Part shown: positions 11,075-22,622 of the stretch, piece after piece
How positions within the stretch are numbered: the first letter of the stretch is position 1
Layout of the letters: every line of letters begins with the position of its first letter
NCBI GenBank assembly: GCA_963662155.1
Contig: OY759261.1
Location: 36,817,522 to 36,881,521 of the forward strand
From: Lamellibrachia columna
Lineage: Eukaryota; Annelida; Polychaeta; Sabellida; Siboglinidae
Direction of reading: 5' to 3'
Length of the DNA stretch: 64,000 bases
Program-made: the position numbers and the translations under genes
Notes under the pieces: generated by a model
The model's database searches: none
What the model was told of the DNA's origin: nothing
Seen by the model: the letters and a program-made list of their open reading frames with translations, nothing else

Positions 11075-12348
11075 ATCTCAGTAGGAGAATCATATCACCT
11101 GCTGAACTCTTCTTCTTCTCTACCAGGTAACTGCAATGTGAGACATGTTTCCAGGAGAAACGTATCACCTGCTGAACTGATGTTCTTCTCTACCAGGTAC
11201 CTGGAATGTGAGACATGTTCCAAGGAGAGAATCGTATCACCTGCTGAACTGATGTTCTTCTCTACCAGGTACCTGGAATGTGAGACATGTTCCCAGGAGA
11301 AACGTATCACCTGCTGAACTGATGTTCTTCTCTACCAGGTACCTGCAATGTGAGACAGGTTCCAAGGAGAATCATATCACCTGCTGAACTTATGTTCTTC
11401 TCTACCAGGTACCTGGAATGTGAGACATGTTCCAAGGAGAATCGTATCACCTGCTGAACTGATGTTCTTCTCTACCAGGTTCCTGGAATGTGAGACATGT
11501 TCCAAGGAGAGAATCGTATCACCTGCTGAACTGATGTTCTTCTCTACCAGGTACCTGGAATGTGAGACATGTTCCAAGGAGAAACGTATCACCTGCTGAA
11601 CTGATGTTCTTCTCTACCAGGTACCTGGAATGTGAGACATGTTCCAAGGAGAATCATATCAACTGCTGAACTGATGTTCTTCTCTACCAAGTACCTGCAA
11701 TGTGAGACATGTTCCCAGAAGAATCATATCACCTGCTGAACTGATGTTCTTCTCTACCAGGTACCTGGAATGTGAGACATGTTCCCAGGAGAATCATATC
11801 ACCTGCTGAACTGATGTTCTTCTCTACCAAGTACCTGCAATGTGAGACATGTTCCCAGGAGAATCATATCACCTGCTGAACTGATGTTCTTCTCTACCAA
11901 GTACCTGCAATGTGAGACATGTTCCCAGAAGAATCGTACCACCTGCTGAACTGATGTTCTTCTCTACCAGGTACCTGGAATGTGAGATATGTTCCCAGGA
12001 GAATCATATCACCTGCTGAACTTATGTTCTTCTCTACAAGGTACCTGGAATGTGAGACATGTTCCAAGGAGAATCATATCACCTGCTGAACTGATGTTCT
12101 TCTCTACCAAGTACCTGCAATGTGAGACATGTTCCCAGAAGAATCATATCACCTGCTGAACTGATGTTCTTCTCTACCAGGTACCTGGAATGTGAGACAT
12201 GTTCCCAGGAGAATCATATCACCTGCTGAACTGATGTTCTTCTCTACCAAGTACCTGCAATGTGAGACATGTTCCCAGAAGAATCGTACCACCTGCTGAA
12301 CTGATGTTCTTCTCTACCAGGTAGAGAAGAACATCAGTTCAGCAGGTG
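11075..12348 (+). repeat. 70-bp minisatellite, about 18 copies
   Basis: Units share ATCACCTGCTGAACTGATGT, TCTTCTCTACCAGGTACCTG and AATGTGAGACATGTTCC. Lengths are 68-72 bp through AGAGA/AGA and CCC/CCAA variants. Every unit holds a pyrimidine run followed by CTACCAG|GTACCTG, which looks like a splice acceptor directly abutting a GT. The array ends on the right in an inverted partial unit (see 12290-12348). No coding function is inferred. Confidence 0.9.
12290..12348. repeat. Perfect 29-bp palindrome ending the 70-bp array
   Basis: CACCTGCTGAACTGATGTTC... (12290-12318) is followed, after the single base at 12319, by its exact reverse complement at 12320-12348. The second arm is an inverted copy of the array's own unit, so the array terminates in a fold-back. 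Confidence 0.95.
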
Positions 12349-12436
12349 ATATATTCATATTTTAGAATATTCCAACATTCAATTGCGGTCTTATTCATCA
12401 GCATGTTATTCCAATCTAGCTTTGCTAAGTATTTTC

Positions 12437-13076
12437 TCATATCTTTGTAGTTACCTTTGTGGAAGTTTCTCTTGTACGTTTTTTATTTTTACTTTCTGAT
12501 TTTACATTGATGTCAAAATGTATTTGATTATGGTCACTATTACCCAATGGTTCAAATATGTTTACATTGTCCACTAATTCTTTTTGTGATGACAAAACTA
12601 TATCTAATAAATTTCCTCCACTGGTTGGTTCTAGTACGTGCTGAGTAAGAAAGCTATCCTGGATTAAAAATATAAATTTTTGGTCATCAATCCCTGTGCT
12701 CTCTAGATAATTCCATTGTATGTGTCCATGGTTAAAATCTCCCATTATGATACATTCCCCTTTACTAACTTCCTTTATAGCGTTTTTTTATTTTTGTGTT
12801 GTCCTCTTCGTTTATGTTTGGACTTCGGTAAACTAATCCAATAGTTAATTTTGAATTTCCTGAAACAATTTTGCACCAAACAGCTTCATCGCAATCTGCT
12901 TCCCTTTCTAGTTTTATTTCATAAGCCTGAATAGATTCTTTAACATATAAAATAACTCCCCCGCCCCTTCCCCCTATTCGATCTTTCCTAAACATTACAT
13001 ATCCTGTCAGTCCTAATTCAGCATCTGTTATATCTATGTTGGCCCATGATTCAGTTATACCAATTATGTGGTAATT
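12437..13076 (-). pseudogene. LINE endonuclease domain fragment, minus strand
   Basis: Translates to an APE-type endonuclease of a CR1/Jockey-like LINE. From N to C: IIGITESWANIDITDA (the ITESW block, near 13050), GGRGGGVILYV (GGGV block), LTIGLVYRSPN (YRSPN block), a frameshift in an A-rich run near 12770-12790, then IMGDFNHGHIQW (GDFN block), GNLLDIVLSS (LDIV block) and LGNSDHNQIHFDI (the SDH catalytic block). These are the standard conserved blocks of the endonuclease, here about 210 residues. Both ends are truncated: the 5' side stops at about 13076 against a different transposon's recombinase, and the 3' side decays before any reverse-transcriptase motif. Not functional. Confidence 0.88.
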
Positions 13077-13079
13077 GTA

Positions 13080-13283
13080 ATAGAGAAACTAAAGATGCTT
13101 CTTTTAAATCTTGGTTACAATCTATTTTTGTATAGTGGTCACTCGTTCCAGATAGGCTCAGCTACCACAGCAGCAGCTGCACACATTCCAGATCACATGA
13201 TACGAACACTGGGCAGATGGAACTCTTACTGCAGGTATGTTCAACCATCTCACAAATCATTAAGAGAAGCCCAACAACCCATG
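13080..13283 (+). pseudogene. Tyrosine recombinase C-terminus (DIRS/Crypton-type) fragment
   Basis: The plus-strand frame reads [19 protein letters not shown], then [17 protein letters not shown]. This is the C-terminal box II of the tyrosine-recombinase family found in DIRS-like elements, Cryptons and related animal integrases: GHSFRIG...AAxAxIPDHxIxxLGRW followed by the catalytic Tyr in (R/K)Y(V/I). Two features mark it as dead: the catalytic Arg of the HxxR motif is Gln (HSFQ), and the upstream domains, including box I, are absent. It starts where the LINE endonuclease fragment stops and is followed by a long TA tract. DIRS-like and Crypton origins cannot be told apart from this segment. 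Confidence 0.75.
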
Positions 13284-13350
13284 TGCAGTAACATGTGAAT
13301 AATTTGCGAACCATGGGTAATAATAAGATAAGGAGTGTGACAAGTGTGCT

Positions 13351-14575
<1,225 letters not shown>

Positions 14576-14583
14576 ATTCTGGT

Positions 14584-14726
14584 CAGACCTGGGGCCGAGT
14601 ACATCGGATGTACTCGTAAAATCTGAGTACATTGAACACGAGTACTTGACCATAATTTCTATGAGTATGAGTATTTAAAAAATGTACTCGAGTACACGAG
14701 TACCGAGTAGTTCGGCCTCTAGTCTG
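14584..14726. mobile_element. hAT-type MITE, 143 bp, complete
   Basis: Terminal inverted repeats start CAGACCTGGGGCCGAGTAC (left) and CAGACTAGAGGCCGAACTAC (right, reverse complement). The element is flanked by a perfect 8-bp duplication ATTCTGGT (14576-14583 and 14727-14734). The inside is packed with ACTCG/CGAGT palindromes (for example TGTACTCGAGTACACGAGTA) that would fold. The CA...TG ends and 8-bp target duplication are diagnostic of hAT. There is no coding capacity, so it would depend on a transposase elsewhere. Confidence 0.9.
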
Positions 14727-14975
14727 ATTCTGGTAAGTTTTTGTTTACTAGTATAAAATATAATTTTTATTGTTAGAGTTATAGGAAAAGTCGGCCAATC
14801 ATCGGCCAATAGGTGGCTGTCTATGAACCACCCTCAGCGAGCCCTATTGCCCCGTGCCCTTTTGTATGCCATGGTTACTATAATACTGTACATATTGAAT
14901 GTTAATGATGTCGAAATTGAGGTGGGCTGGGATTCTAGACAAGTACTATTATTCTTTTTGCATTATGCATTACTG

Positions 14976-15975
14976 GAGATGGGCGTGGGTGGAGTCAACA
15001 CCAGACACAGACCAATCAACGGCGCAAACACATATCTTTGTTTAATTTTGACATATGTGATATGACAACTATTGCATGACTTTGTGAACGTACATTTTAC
15101 ATTTGCTGTGAGAATGTAATTAGACACGACTGCCGGTGCACTACCAACGGTGAGAGTAGCCATGGCCTATGATAATGGGTAAGGTTTCCGCATGCGCAAT
15201 AATCTGGCTTTTTTCCTCGGAATTCTAATTTTTACCAGATTCTGTTTGCTAGTTTATGCAAGTAATTTTCTAGTGGTATGATTGCAACTTCTGGGCGCCA
15301 TCATAGTCGGTTTGATGCAAATAATGTATTATGATTCAGCTATTAAACTGGAAAATACTTTTTATTGCATTTGGCTCATTCCAATTTCTAAAGATCTGAT
15401 TGAATTATAACAAATAAAAACGGTAAAGAAGGTCAATATATTCTTCATATGCACCCACTTACATGTTCACACACATGACATATGCACCCACTTACATGTT
15501 CACACACATGACATATGCACCCACTTACATGTTCACACACATGACATGTGTATAGTATTTATTATACATTACGTACGTATTGTTGTTTCTTTCCTCTTTA
15601 TCCCTGAATTCCCGTTGAGCTTGGCATCAATATTGGCTGTCAACTTCCCCTTCACTACCGTATCCACCACCTGTCACCACTCCCTCTATCCCTCACTTAT
15701 TTTCAGTAGTTCTCGCCCTCTGGTCTGATTTTCATGCTGTTTATTATGGAAAGAAATGTATTCTTCGTGTTTGTAAATATACATTACTTGGGTGTTTGGC
15801 TTCATTTGATATTTCAAGAAAGGTGTGAATGAAGCATATAGCAGTTTTGGCAGCACAATAGAGAAGGAAGGTGTGTGCTCTATCAATCCCGCCGTTGTGT
15901 CTGGTGTTGACTCCGCCCATGCCCATCTTCAATTGACCGTTGATTGATTCAATGCCCATCTCATTCAGAGCCCGC
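14976..15975. repeat. Inverted pair of a dispersed 50-bp sequence
   Basis: GATGGGCGTGGGTGGAGTCA (about 14978) and ACACCAGACACAGACC recur in reverse complement at about 15890-15975 (TGTCTGGTGTTGACTCCGCC). The arms are about 870 bp apart and imperfect. They are either two oppositely inserted copies of one dispersed element or decayed ends of a single one. Nothing coding is recognised between them. Confidence 0.55.
15446..15544 (+). repeat. 33-bp tandem repeat, exactly 3 perfect copies
   Basis: CATATGCACCCACTTACATG followed by TTCACACACATGA, three identical units, hence recent. Confidence 0.97.
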
Positions 15976-16599
15976 ACTATAATATTTGGTTGTTATTTCT
16001 ATGAAACGCCTGCGTGACTTGACTTAAAATTCTTTAAATGTTTTACGTATATTCTACTACATCTAAAGCATGTGTGTTTATATATTTCAATCCATGGCGT
16101 GTTTGTGGATGATTTTATATGTAGTTTATTAAATGTATAAGGATCCATATTTTACCTTTTGTACTCCGTTGTTGATAATGTACCATATTATATTAGTAGT
16201 GGATTAACGATTGTGCATTAGGTGATAAAAGCATGAAACTTGGTAGATATTATGTAGACTAATATATAAGGATCATGTTCAGATTCACTACGAATTTAGC
16301 ATAACAAAGACATACTACTGAAATGGCTTACAACTAAGAATTTTTAACAGAACATTACCCTGAACCAATTTCCACATCACACGGGGAATTTAAACAGGTG
16401 TTATATTGTTTATCTTGTTAATCAGAGGATCACGCAAGATCTGCTCAGTTCCTAACTTTTATTCAATGCATTCAAAGGCGACTTGGTCGTGGTAGGCCTT
16501 CTCGTCATCAAAGTCAAAGGGAAGCCAACTTCAGCTAAATACTGCTGATGTCGGACGCTTTGTTTCAATGCACGTTGTACAGTGCCGTTATTCAAACAA
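15545..16599. other. AT-rich spacer, no gene recognised
   Basis: Contains one diverged copy of the 41-bp unit (near 15596) and the right arm of the inverted pair. No exon or terminus recognised. Confidence 0.5.
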
Positions 16600-16860
16600 A
16601 AAGACCTGCTCAACGAAACAATACAAGAGTATCAAGCCAATTACTACGGCCTCCGCACACTGTTAACACACACAAATCAAAGGACAAACGACTTGAAACA
16701 ATCTGCTCAGTAAAACAAAGCAGGAGTAGTGAAGCCAATTAATATAGCCTTCAAATATTCTTAACACACACAAACCAAAACCAATCAACATACAAGATCA
16801 GCTCAATAACACAATACAAGAGTAGGACGTCAATTACTACGACAAATCAAAGGACAGTGT
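16600..16860 (+). repeat. Degenerate tandem repeat, about 100-bp period, 2.5 copies
   Basis: Recurring AGCCAATTACTACGGCC / AGCCAATTAATATAGCC / GTCAATTACTACG together with TTAACACACACAAA and CAATACAAGAGTA. Strongly diverged. Confidence 0.6.
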
Positions 16861-16996
16861 CATCATTTCAGGGTAATGTAACAATTTTAGGGTAACATAA
16901 GTGTTGGTAGGTGTACTATAATTATGGAGTACACTCTATAATGAATTTATACACTTGTGCTCTTCCTCCTTGTTCCCTGCTGAACAGGGGTGAGGG

Positions 16997-17420
16997 TCAG
17001 GTAAAATATTGTCGAGCCACTCTTTCTGTTCTTTCTTTCCATAGTTTTCTATCGGCTGCTCCCTCTCTCCATCTTTCACCCTCCCCCGATCTTCTCATGT
17101 CCCTCCTCACGCAGTCCTCCCATCTCAGCTGTGGCCTTCCCCTTTTCCTGCGTCCTTGATGTATTTCCCCCTCTGCTCTCTTTGCTAGTTTGCTTGCATC
17201 CATTCTTATCAAGTGGTCTGCCCATCTCATCCTGCTTCTCACCAATCTTCCTGTTAGGCTGCATTGCATCCCAACCTCTTTCCTTAGATCATTCATCCTT
17301 CTTTTGTCCACCCTCTTTGTTCTTGTTATTCGCCGAACCCAGTTGTTCTCACACACTTGCAGCTTCTGTTGTTGTTGTTCTGTCAACGCCACTGTCTCCA
17401 GACCATACAGGCATACACTT
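16997..17420 (-). pseudogene. LINE ORF2 C-terminal domain, minus strand
   Basis: An uninterrupted minus-strand stretch of about 135 residues. It starts with SVCLYGLETVALTEQQ (the conserved YGxExW/V thumb motif), continues QVCENNWVRRITRTKR, then RLVRSRMRWADHLIRM and GRRKRGRPQLRWEDCVRRDM, and ends with DRKLWKERTERVARQY. This is the thumb/C-terminal region of an invertebrate LINE reverse transcriptase. The segment at 8655-8880 belongs to the same lineage. The palm motifs (FADD) are missing, so the copy is 5' truncated. It is the best preserved LINE piece in the window, with an intact frame over its whole length. Confidence 0.85.
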
Positions 17421-17540
17421 GTATACGAAGATAAAAAAAAGTTTACCTTCAATAATCTGTAGAAAGTCAAAACGAAAACACACACGAAGCATTATATATC
17501 TTTATTAATGATAATAATATTTTATTAATAATAATAATAA

Positions 17541-17543
<3 letters not shown>

Positions 17544-17585
<42 letters not shown>
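17544..17585. repeat. (TA)n microsatellite with AAT-rich flank
   Basis: About 42 bp of TA preceded by AATAATAAT and followed by CACACACA. Confidence 0.95.
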
Positions 17586-17593
<8 letters not shown>

Positions 17594-17701
17594 TGTTATT
17601 ATATGACATAGGCCTACAATATCGTGGTGATTATTGCCAGGGTTACGGGTGATGTGTTTCAAGAATACATGGGATAACATTTGGATTCAAGGTTAATTTA
17701 G

Positions 17702-17850
17702 CAATTTATCATTGGGCCGAGCTGTCTCGATACTTGGGCCGAGTTGTCTCAAAATCGGAGCCGAGCAATTTATCATTGGGCCGAGCTGTCTCGACACTTG
17801 GGCCGAGTTGTCTCAAAATCGGAGCCGAGCTGTCTCGAACTGGGCCAGTT
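17702..17850 (+). repeat. 65-bp tandem duplication of a CCGAG-rich unit
   Basis: Two full units starting CAATTTATCATTGGGCCGAG, each with GAGTTGTCTCAAAATCGGAG, plus a third partial unit. Internally, GGGCCGAGCTGTCTCGA is repeated. Confidence 0.85.
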
Positions 17851-18197
17851 GTCCTAGGCCGAGTAGTCCGCGCACCTTTGCCACCTATTATCGTTCAGTC
17901 AAACACGTAAAACGACAACCGTGAGTGCCATGAAACAAATCTACATGTAATAATATCATATATTCTGTCAAGTCAGTACCTCGCTTTTGACTGAAATGTG
18001 ATGACATACTGCAAAGGTCTTGTTCTTTCACTAATGTCAGATTTTCTGATTCCTGACCTTTCACTTGCGTGCGCCATTTTACGCGGGAATTGTTCGTTGA
18101 TTCGATGTTTACCAACTAGGTGGCGCTACATGAAAAGCGTTCGATTTATCTAGCTGAAAACCTGAGTCTCTGGTGATGACACTTATGTAGTACGAGA

Positions 18198-18540
18198 TGC
18201 TGTGTACAATTGTCTGGTGTCTCTGTCAGAGTTTAATGACAAAGTGGAGGTAGTTCTCTGCATTGTGCTCAGAGCTCTGGGTCTGGTTGTAGCTAGACAG
18301 TTCAAGGACCACCTCCCTGGTGGAGTGTATGCGAACCTAAGTGACAATGCACCTGTTTGAACCAAGACTCAAAGTGTGCCACTACACAACAAATTCTCCG
18401 AATCGGTGTTTGGATATTTGGACAATATCAACTGGTTCAAGCCAAATATCTATCACTACTTGTGGGTAAAAAGGTTCAACATAAATTCCACACAGATGCC
18501 AAGTATTCTGAGGATGGAATTGCAAAAAATTAGTGGTACA
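18198..18540 (+). pseudogene. Decayed reading frame of an uncharacterised transposon-associated protein
   Basis: One plus-strand frame reads LSEFNDKVEVVLCIVLRALG, then RQFKDHLPGGVYANLS, a stop at about 18358, then SVPLHNKFSESVFGYLDNI. The DHLPGG...SVP.HNKFSE.VFG.LD pattern resembles a multi-copy uncharacterised protein seen in lancelet, coral and mollusc genomes. I recall it from motif memory only and assign no function. The in-frame stop and short length show it is not functional. Confidence 0.35.
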
Positions 18541-18902
18541 CTGCCAAAGTAATATCGCCGGTATATGACAGTATATATGTAAGATTAGATAAGATACATT
18601 TTATTTGGGGATAGAGATCCATATCATTGCATGAATTAAGTTAAAAAAAAAAATATGCATGCATACTGTGATGCCTCCACGATTTCACATGTAACTGTCT
18701 CTTACTTTATCACATGAATTTCGTTTGACACAAAGAAAATTTTTACTGTCATTTATCCTTTTCATACAATTGTATATAACTGCGGATATGTGTATGAAAA
18801 TGATCAATAGCATTGTAAACAAACACAGCACTTGCCCTATCAAATGCTCCATAACCATGATATCTTCTATAAGGATTATTGTATGCAACTTTATTTGATC
18901 TG

Positions 18903-19019
18903 TCACTCACTCACTCACTCACTCACTCACTCACTCACTCACTCACTCACTCACTCACTCACTCACTCACTCACTCACTCACTCACTCACTCACTCACTC
19001 ACTCACTCACTCACTCACT
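18903..19019 (+). repeat. (ACTC)n microsatellite, about 29 copies
   Basis: Uninterrupted CACTCACT... over 117 bp. The Ser/Leu/Thr/His repeats in its translations are artefacts. Confidence 0.98.
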
Positions 19020-20472
19020 GCAGTCTGGAAAGAAGTGTCAAAGGTAGCGCCTTCTTACAAAAGAAGAGACTCCTTTGTTGGCAAATGTAAATATACATAT
19101 ATACATTCACAAAAAGCAAGAAAATACGTAACACTTCGAGGCAAGCAACGTCCCCAAACACCAACGTGCACGAAAAACCACGATGCTCAAACTGCATTCT
19201 GCGAATAAGGATAACTTTTGCCGTAATTCGCCGAGCAGCTCTGCGAACAGCCAGTGCGGTTTTGAAAAGGGGGGTTCGAGTGTACACAATCAGTCGTGGA
19301 TTTCTGGGATGATTTGTGAAAAAAAATATGCTGTTAAACACAATTTTCTCAAAAGGGGGTTTCGTTCGGACCCCCCCTTCGGATGGGCATGTGTAACATG
19401 TCAAAAGGTGTTTCTTTGCGCATTAACTAAGTATGTTCTTTTGATAGGTAGTGGGAAAAATATACTTAATGTTTCAATAAAATAAATACAAAACACATAG
19501 GCCACGCATTATTGGGGGTGCGCTTTACCCCACGTGACGAAATTTGCGACACATACAAGACTGTCAATAAAATGCATTTTTGTAGTAGTTTTTTTCTCAG
19601 TAAGGTTCTGCAATTTTAGTACTATTTAGTTACGAGGTGTGTACATGTAAGTGGGTTGAATGTTTCCGCCTTAGATGAAAATAAATAGGTGAAATGGTTT
19701 TTGCCCCCAAATGGGTGCGCTTTGTCCCACCCTACTCAATTATGATAATGGACCGAATCGATTGGGACCACCTGGAGCTGCGTCGGACTCAGGCATTGTT
19801 CGTCCTCGGCCCACGAGAAACAGTCTCCGGTACCCTCGAGGGACCGGCGTTGTTGTTTCAATGTGCTGAGTGAAAAACCTAATCCATGAATATTTTAAGT
19901 TAGCTTAGTGCGACACCAGGAACACATACAAAGGACAAGAGTTGAACAGTGCATCACTTCTATTCGGTACGACTGATGTGTCTATTGTATTCGGAAGTGC
20001 GGCGTCCTCAGAGTTTTATGCATGACTTGACACATCTGTGACACGGCGCTCTTGTCCCCGAGGATTAAACGTTATATAAATTTGTCAGTCGAACGGACGT
20101 TTTTGCTTATGAGAGATTTCCCAAACAACAGCTGGTCACAGCTAAACTGGGAGGTAGTAGTAGTGGGGTTAGTTCTGAGCCCACATTTTTTCAATTTCCT
20201 GATTTATTTGGATTTTGAACATCAACAGTCTGCTAACAATATAACTTAACTAGGAATGTCATGCGTGTTCCTTCTGCTAAGATATTAACAATTAATATGC
20301 AATTAAATGGAGAATGACAAACTGTCTGTAATACTCTGTATGTATTTGTAGGCCTGTCTGTCTCTTTCTCTTACTCTCTGTCTGTGTTTTTATCTTGCTC
20401 TCTTTCCCCGTCTGTCTACCAATCTGTCTCTCTGTGTGCATGCACATGTTGATATGCAACTGTCGCATCACC
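19020..20472. other. Spacer with a possible pogo-like MITE arm
   Basis: At 19705-19735 GGGTGCGCTTTGTCCCACCC reads in reverse complement as GGGTGGGACAAAGCGCACCC, close to the terminal sequence of the pogo-like element at 37340-39963 (GGGCGGGGCAATACGCCCA). A related GGGTGCGCTTTACCCCAC lies at 19515-19532. No clean TA-flanked pair was found. The rest shows no gene. Confidence 0.4.
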
Positions 20473-20562
20473 CAGGGGCGGATCCAGGGTTTAGAAAGGG
20501 GGGGGGTCCAACGTAATGTATGAAGCGCCAAAGGCGCAAAACGAGGCGTGAAGCGCCTCGGG
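20473..20562 (+). mobile_element. Left terminus of a DNA transposon (CAGGGGCGGATCCAGG end)
   Basis: Starts CAGGGGCGGATCCAGGG, a terminus common to a widespread animal DNA-transposon group. It is followed by a G run and the subterminal palindromes GCGCCAAAGGCGC and GAGGCGTGAAGCGCCTC. The preceding bases GCATCACC (20465-20472) also occur directly after a matching inverted end at 32189. The 39-bp array starts inside the subterminal region. Confidence 0.7.
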
Positions 20563-22622
20563 GTGTGTGTTGTAGGGGAGTATCCCCCTTCCTACCTCGG
20601 GGTGTGTGTGGTAGGGGAGTATCCCCCTTCCTACCTCGGGGTGTGTGTGGTAGGGGAGTATCCCCCTTCCTACCTCGGGGTGTGTGTGGTAGGGGGGGTA
20701 TCCCCCTTCATACCTTGGGGTGTGTGTTGTATGGGAGTATCCTCCTTCATACCTCGGGGTGTGTGTGGTAGGGGAGTATCCCTCTTCCTACCTCGGGGTG
20801 TGTGTAGTAGGGGAGTATCCCCCTTCCTACCTCGGGGTGTGTTTGGTAGGGGAGTATCCCCCTTCCTACCTCGGGGTGTGTGTGGTAGGGGAGTATCCAC
20901 CTTCCTACCTCGGGGTGTGTGTGGTAGGGGAGTATCCCCCTTCCTACCTCGGGGTGTGTGTGGTAGGGGAGTATCCCCCTTCCTTCATCGGGGTGTGTGT
21001 GGTAGAGGGGTATCCCCCTTCATACCTCGGGGTGTGTGTGGTAGGGGAGTATCCCCCTTCCTACCTCGGGGTGTGTGTGGTAGGGGAGTATCCCCCTTCA
21101 TACCTCGGGGTGTGTGTGATAGGGGAGTATCCCCCTTCCTACCTCGGGGTGTGTGTGGTAGGGGAGTATCCCCCTTCATACCTCGGGGTGTGAGTGGTAG
21201 GGGAGTATCCACCTTCCTTCCTCGGGGTGTGTGTGTGGTAGGGGAGTATCCCCCTTCCTACCTCGGGGTGTGTGTGGTAGGGGAGTATCCCCCTTCATAC
21301 CTCGGGGTGTGTGTGGTAGGGGAGTATCCCCCTTCCTACCTCGGGGTGTGTGTGGTAGGGGAGTATCCCCCTTCGTACCTCGGGGTGTGTGTGGTAGGGG
21401 AGTATGCCCCTTCCTACCTCGGGGCGTGTGTGGTAGGGGAGTATCCCCCTTCATACCTCGGGGTGTGTGTGGTAGGGGAGTATCCCGCTTCCTACCTCGG
21501 GGTGTGTTGTAGGGGAGTATCCACCTTCCTTCCTCGGGGTGTGTGTGGTAGAGGAGTATCCCCCTTCCTACCTCGGGGTATGTGTGGTAGGGGAGTATCC
21601 CCCTTACTACCTCGTGGTGTGTGTGGTAGGGGAGTATCCCCATTCCTACCTAGGGGCGTGTGTTGTAGGCGAGTATCCCCCTTCCTACCTCGGGGTATGT
21701 GTGGTAGGGGAGTATCCCCCTTCCTACCTCGGGGTGTGTGTGGTAGGAGAGTATCCCCCTTCCTACCTCGGGGTGTGTGTGGTAGGGGGGTATCCCCCTT
21801 TATACCTCGGGGTGTGTGTTGTAGGGGAGTATCCTCCTTCATATCTCGGGGTGTGTGTAGTAGGGGAGTATCCCCCTTCCTACCTCGGGGTGTGTGTGGT
21901 AGGGGAGTATCCCCCTTTCTACCTCGGGGTGTGTGTGGTAGGGGAGTATCCCCCTTCATACCTCGGGGTGTGTGTGGTAGGGGAGTATCCCCCTTCCTAC
22001 CTCGGGGTGTGTGTGGTAGGGGAGTATCCACCTTCCTACCTCGGGGTGTGTGTGGTAGGGGGGTATCCCCCTTCATACCTCGGGGTGTGTGTGGTAGGGG
22101 AGTATCCCCCTTCCTACCTCGGGGTGTGTGTGGTAGGGGAGTATCCCCCTTCATACATCGGGGTGTGTGTGGTAGGGGAGTATCCCCCTTCCTACCTCGG
22201 GGTGTGTGTGGTAGGGGAGTTTCCCCTTCATACCTCGGGGTGTGTGTGATAGGGGAGTATCCCCCTTCCTACCTCGGGGTGTGTGTGGTAGGGGAGTATC
22301 CCCCTTCATACCTCGGGGTGTGTGTGGTAGGGGAGTATCCCCCTTCCTACCTCGGGGTGTGTGTGGTAGGGGAGTATCCCCCTTCATACCTCGGGGTGTG
22401 TGTGGTAGGGGAGTATCCCCCTTCCTACCTCGGGGTGTGTGTGGTAGGGGAGTATCCCCCTTCATACCTCGGGGTGTGTGTGGTAGGGGAGTATCCCCCT
22501 TCCTACCTCGGGGTGTGTTGTAGGGGAGTATCCCCATTCCTACCTCGGGGTATGTGTGGTAGTGGAGTATCTACCTTCCTTCCTCGGGGTGTGTTAGGTA
22601 GGGGAGTATCCCCCTTCCTTCC
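20563..22622 (+). repeat. 39-bp minisatellite, about 53 copies
   Basis: Units share CTCGGGGTGTGTGTGGTAGG and GGAGTATCCCCCTTCCTAC. Each contains a hairpin (GGGG, AGTAT, CCCC). Alternating CTACC/ATACC variants give a partial two-unit higher-order pattern. Because 39 is divisible by three and the unit is stop-free in several frames, long reading frames exist on both strands, the longest spanning almost the whole array. They are not evidence of a protein: there is no composition change, no flanking conserved domain, and indels shift between frames without penalty. Confidence 0.92.

Noticed and set aside
18832..19208. Leu-Thr-His-Ser repeat frames
   Set aside because: The (ACTC)n microsatellite read in different frames.
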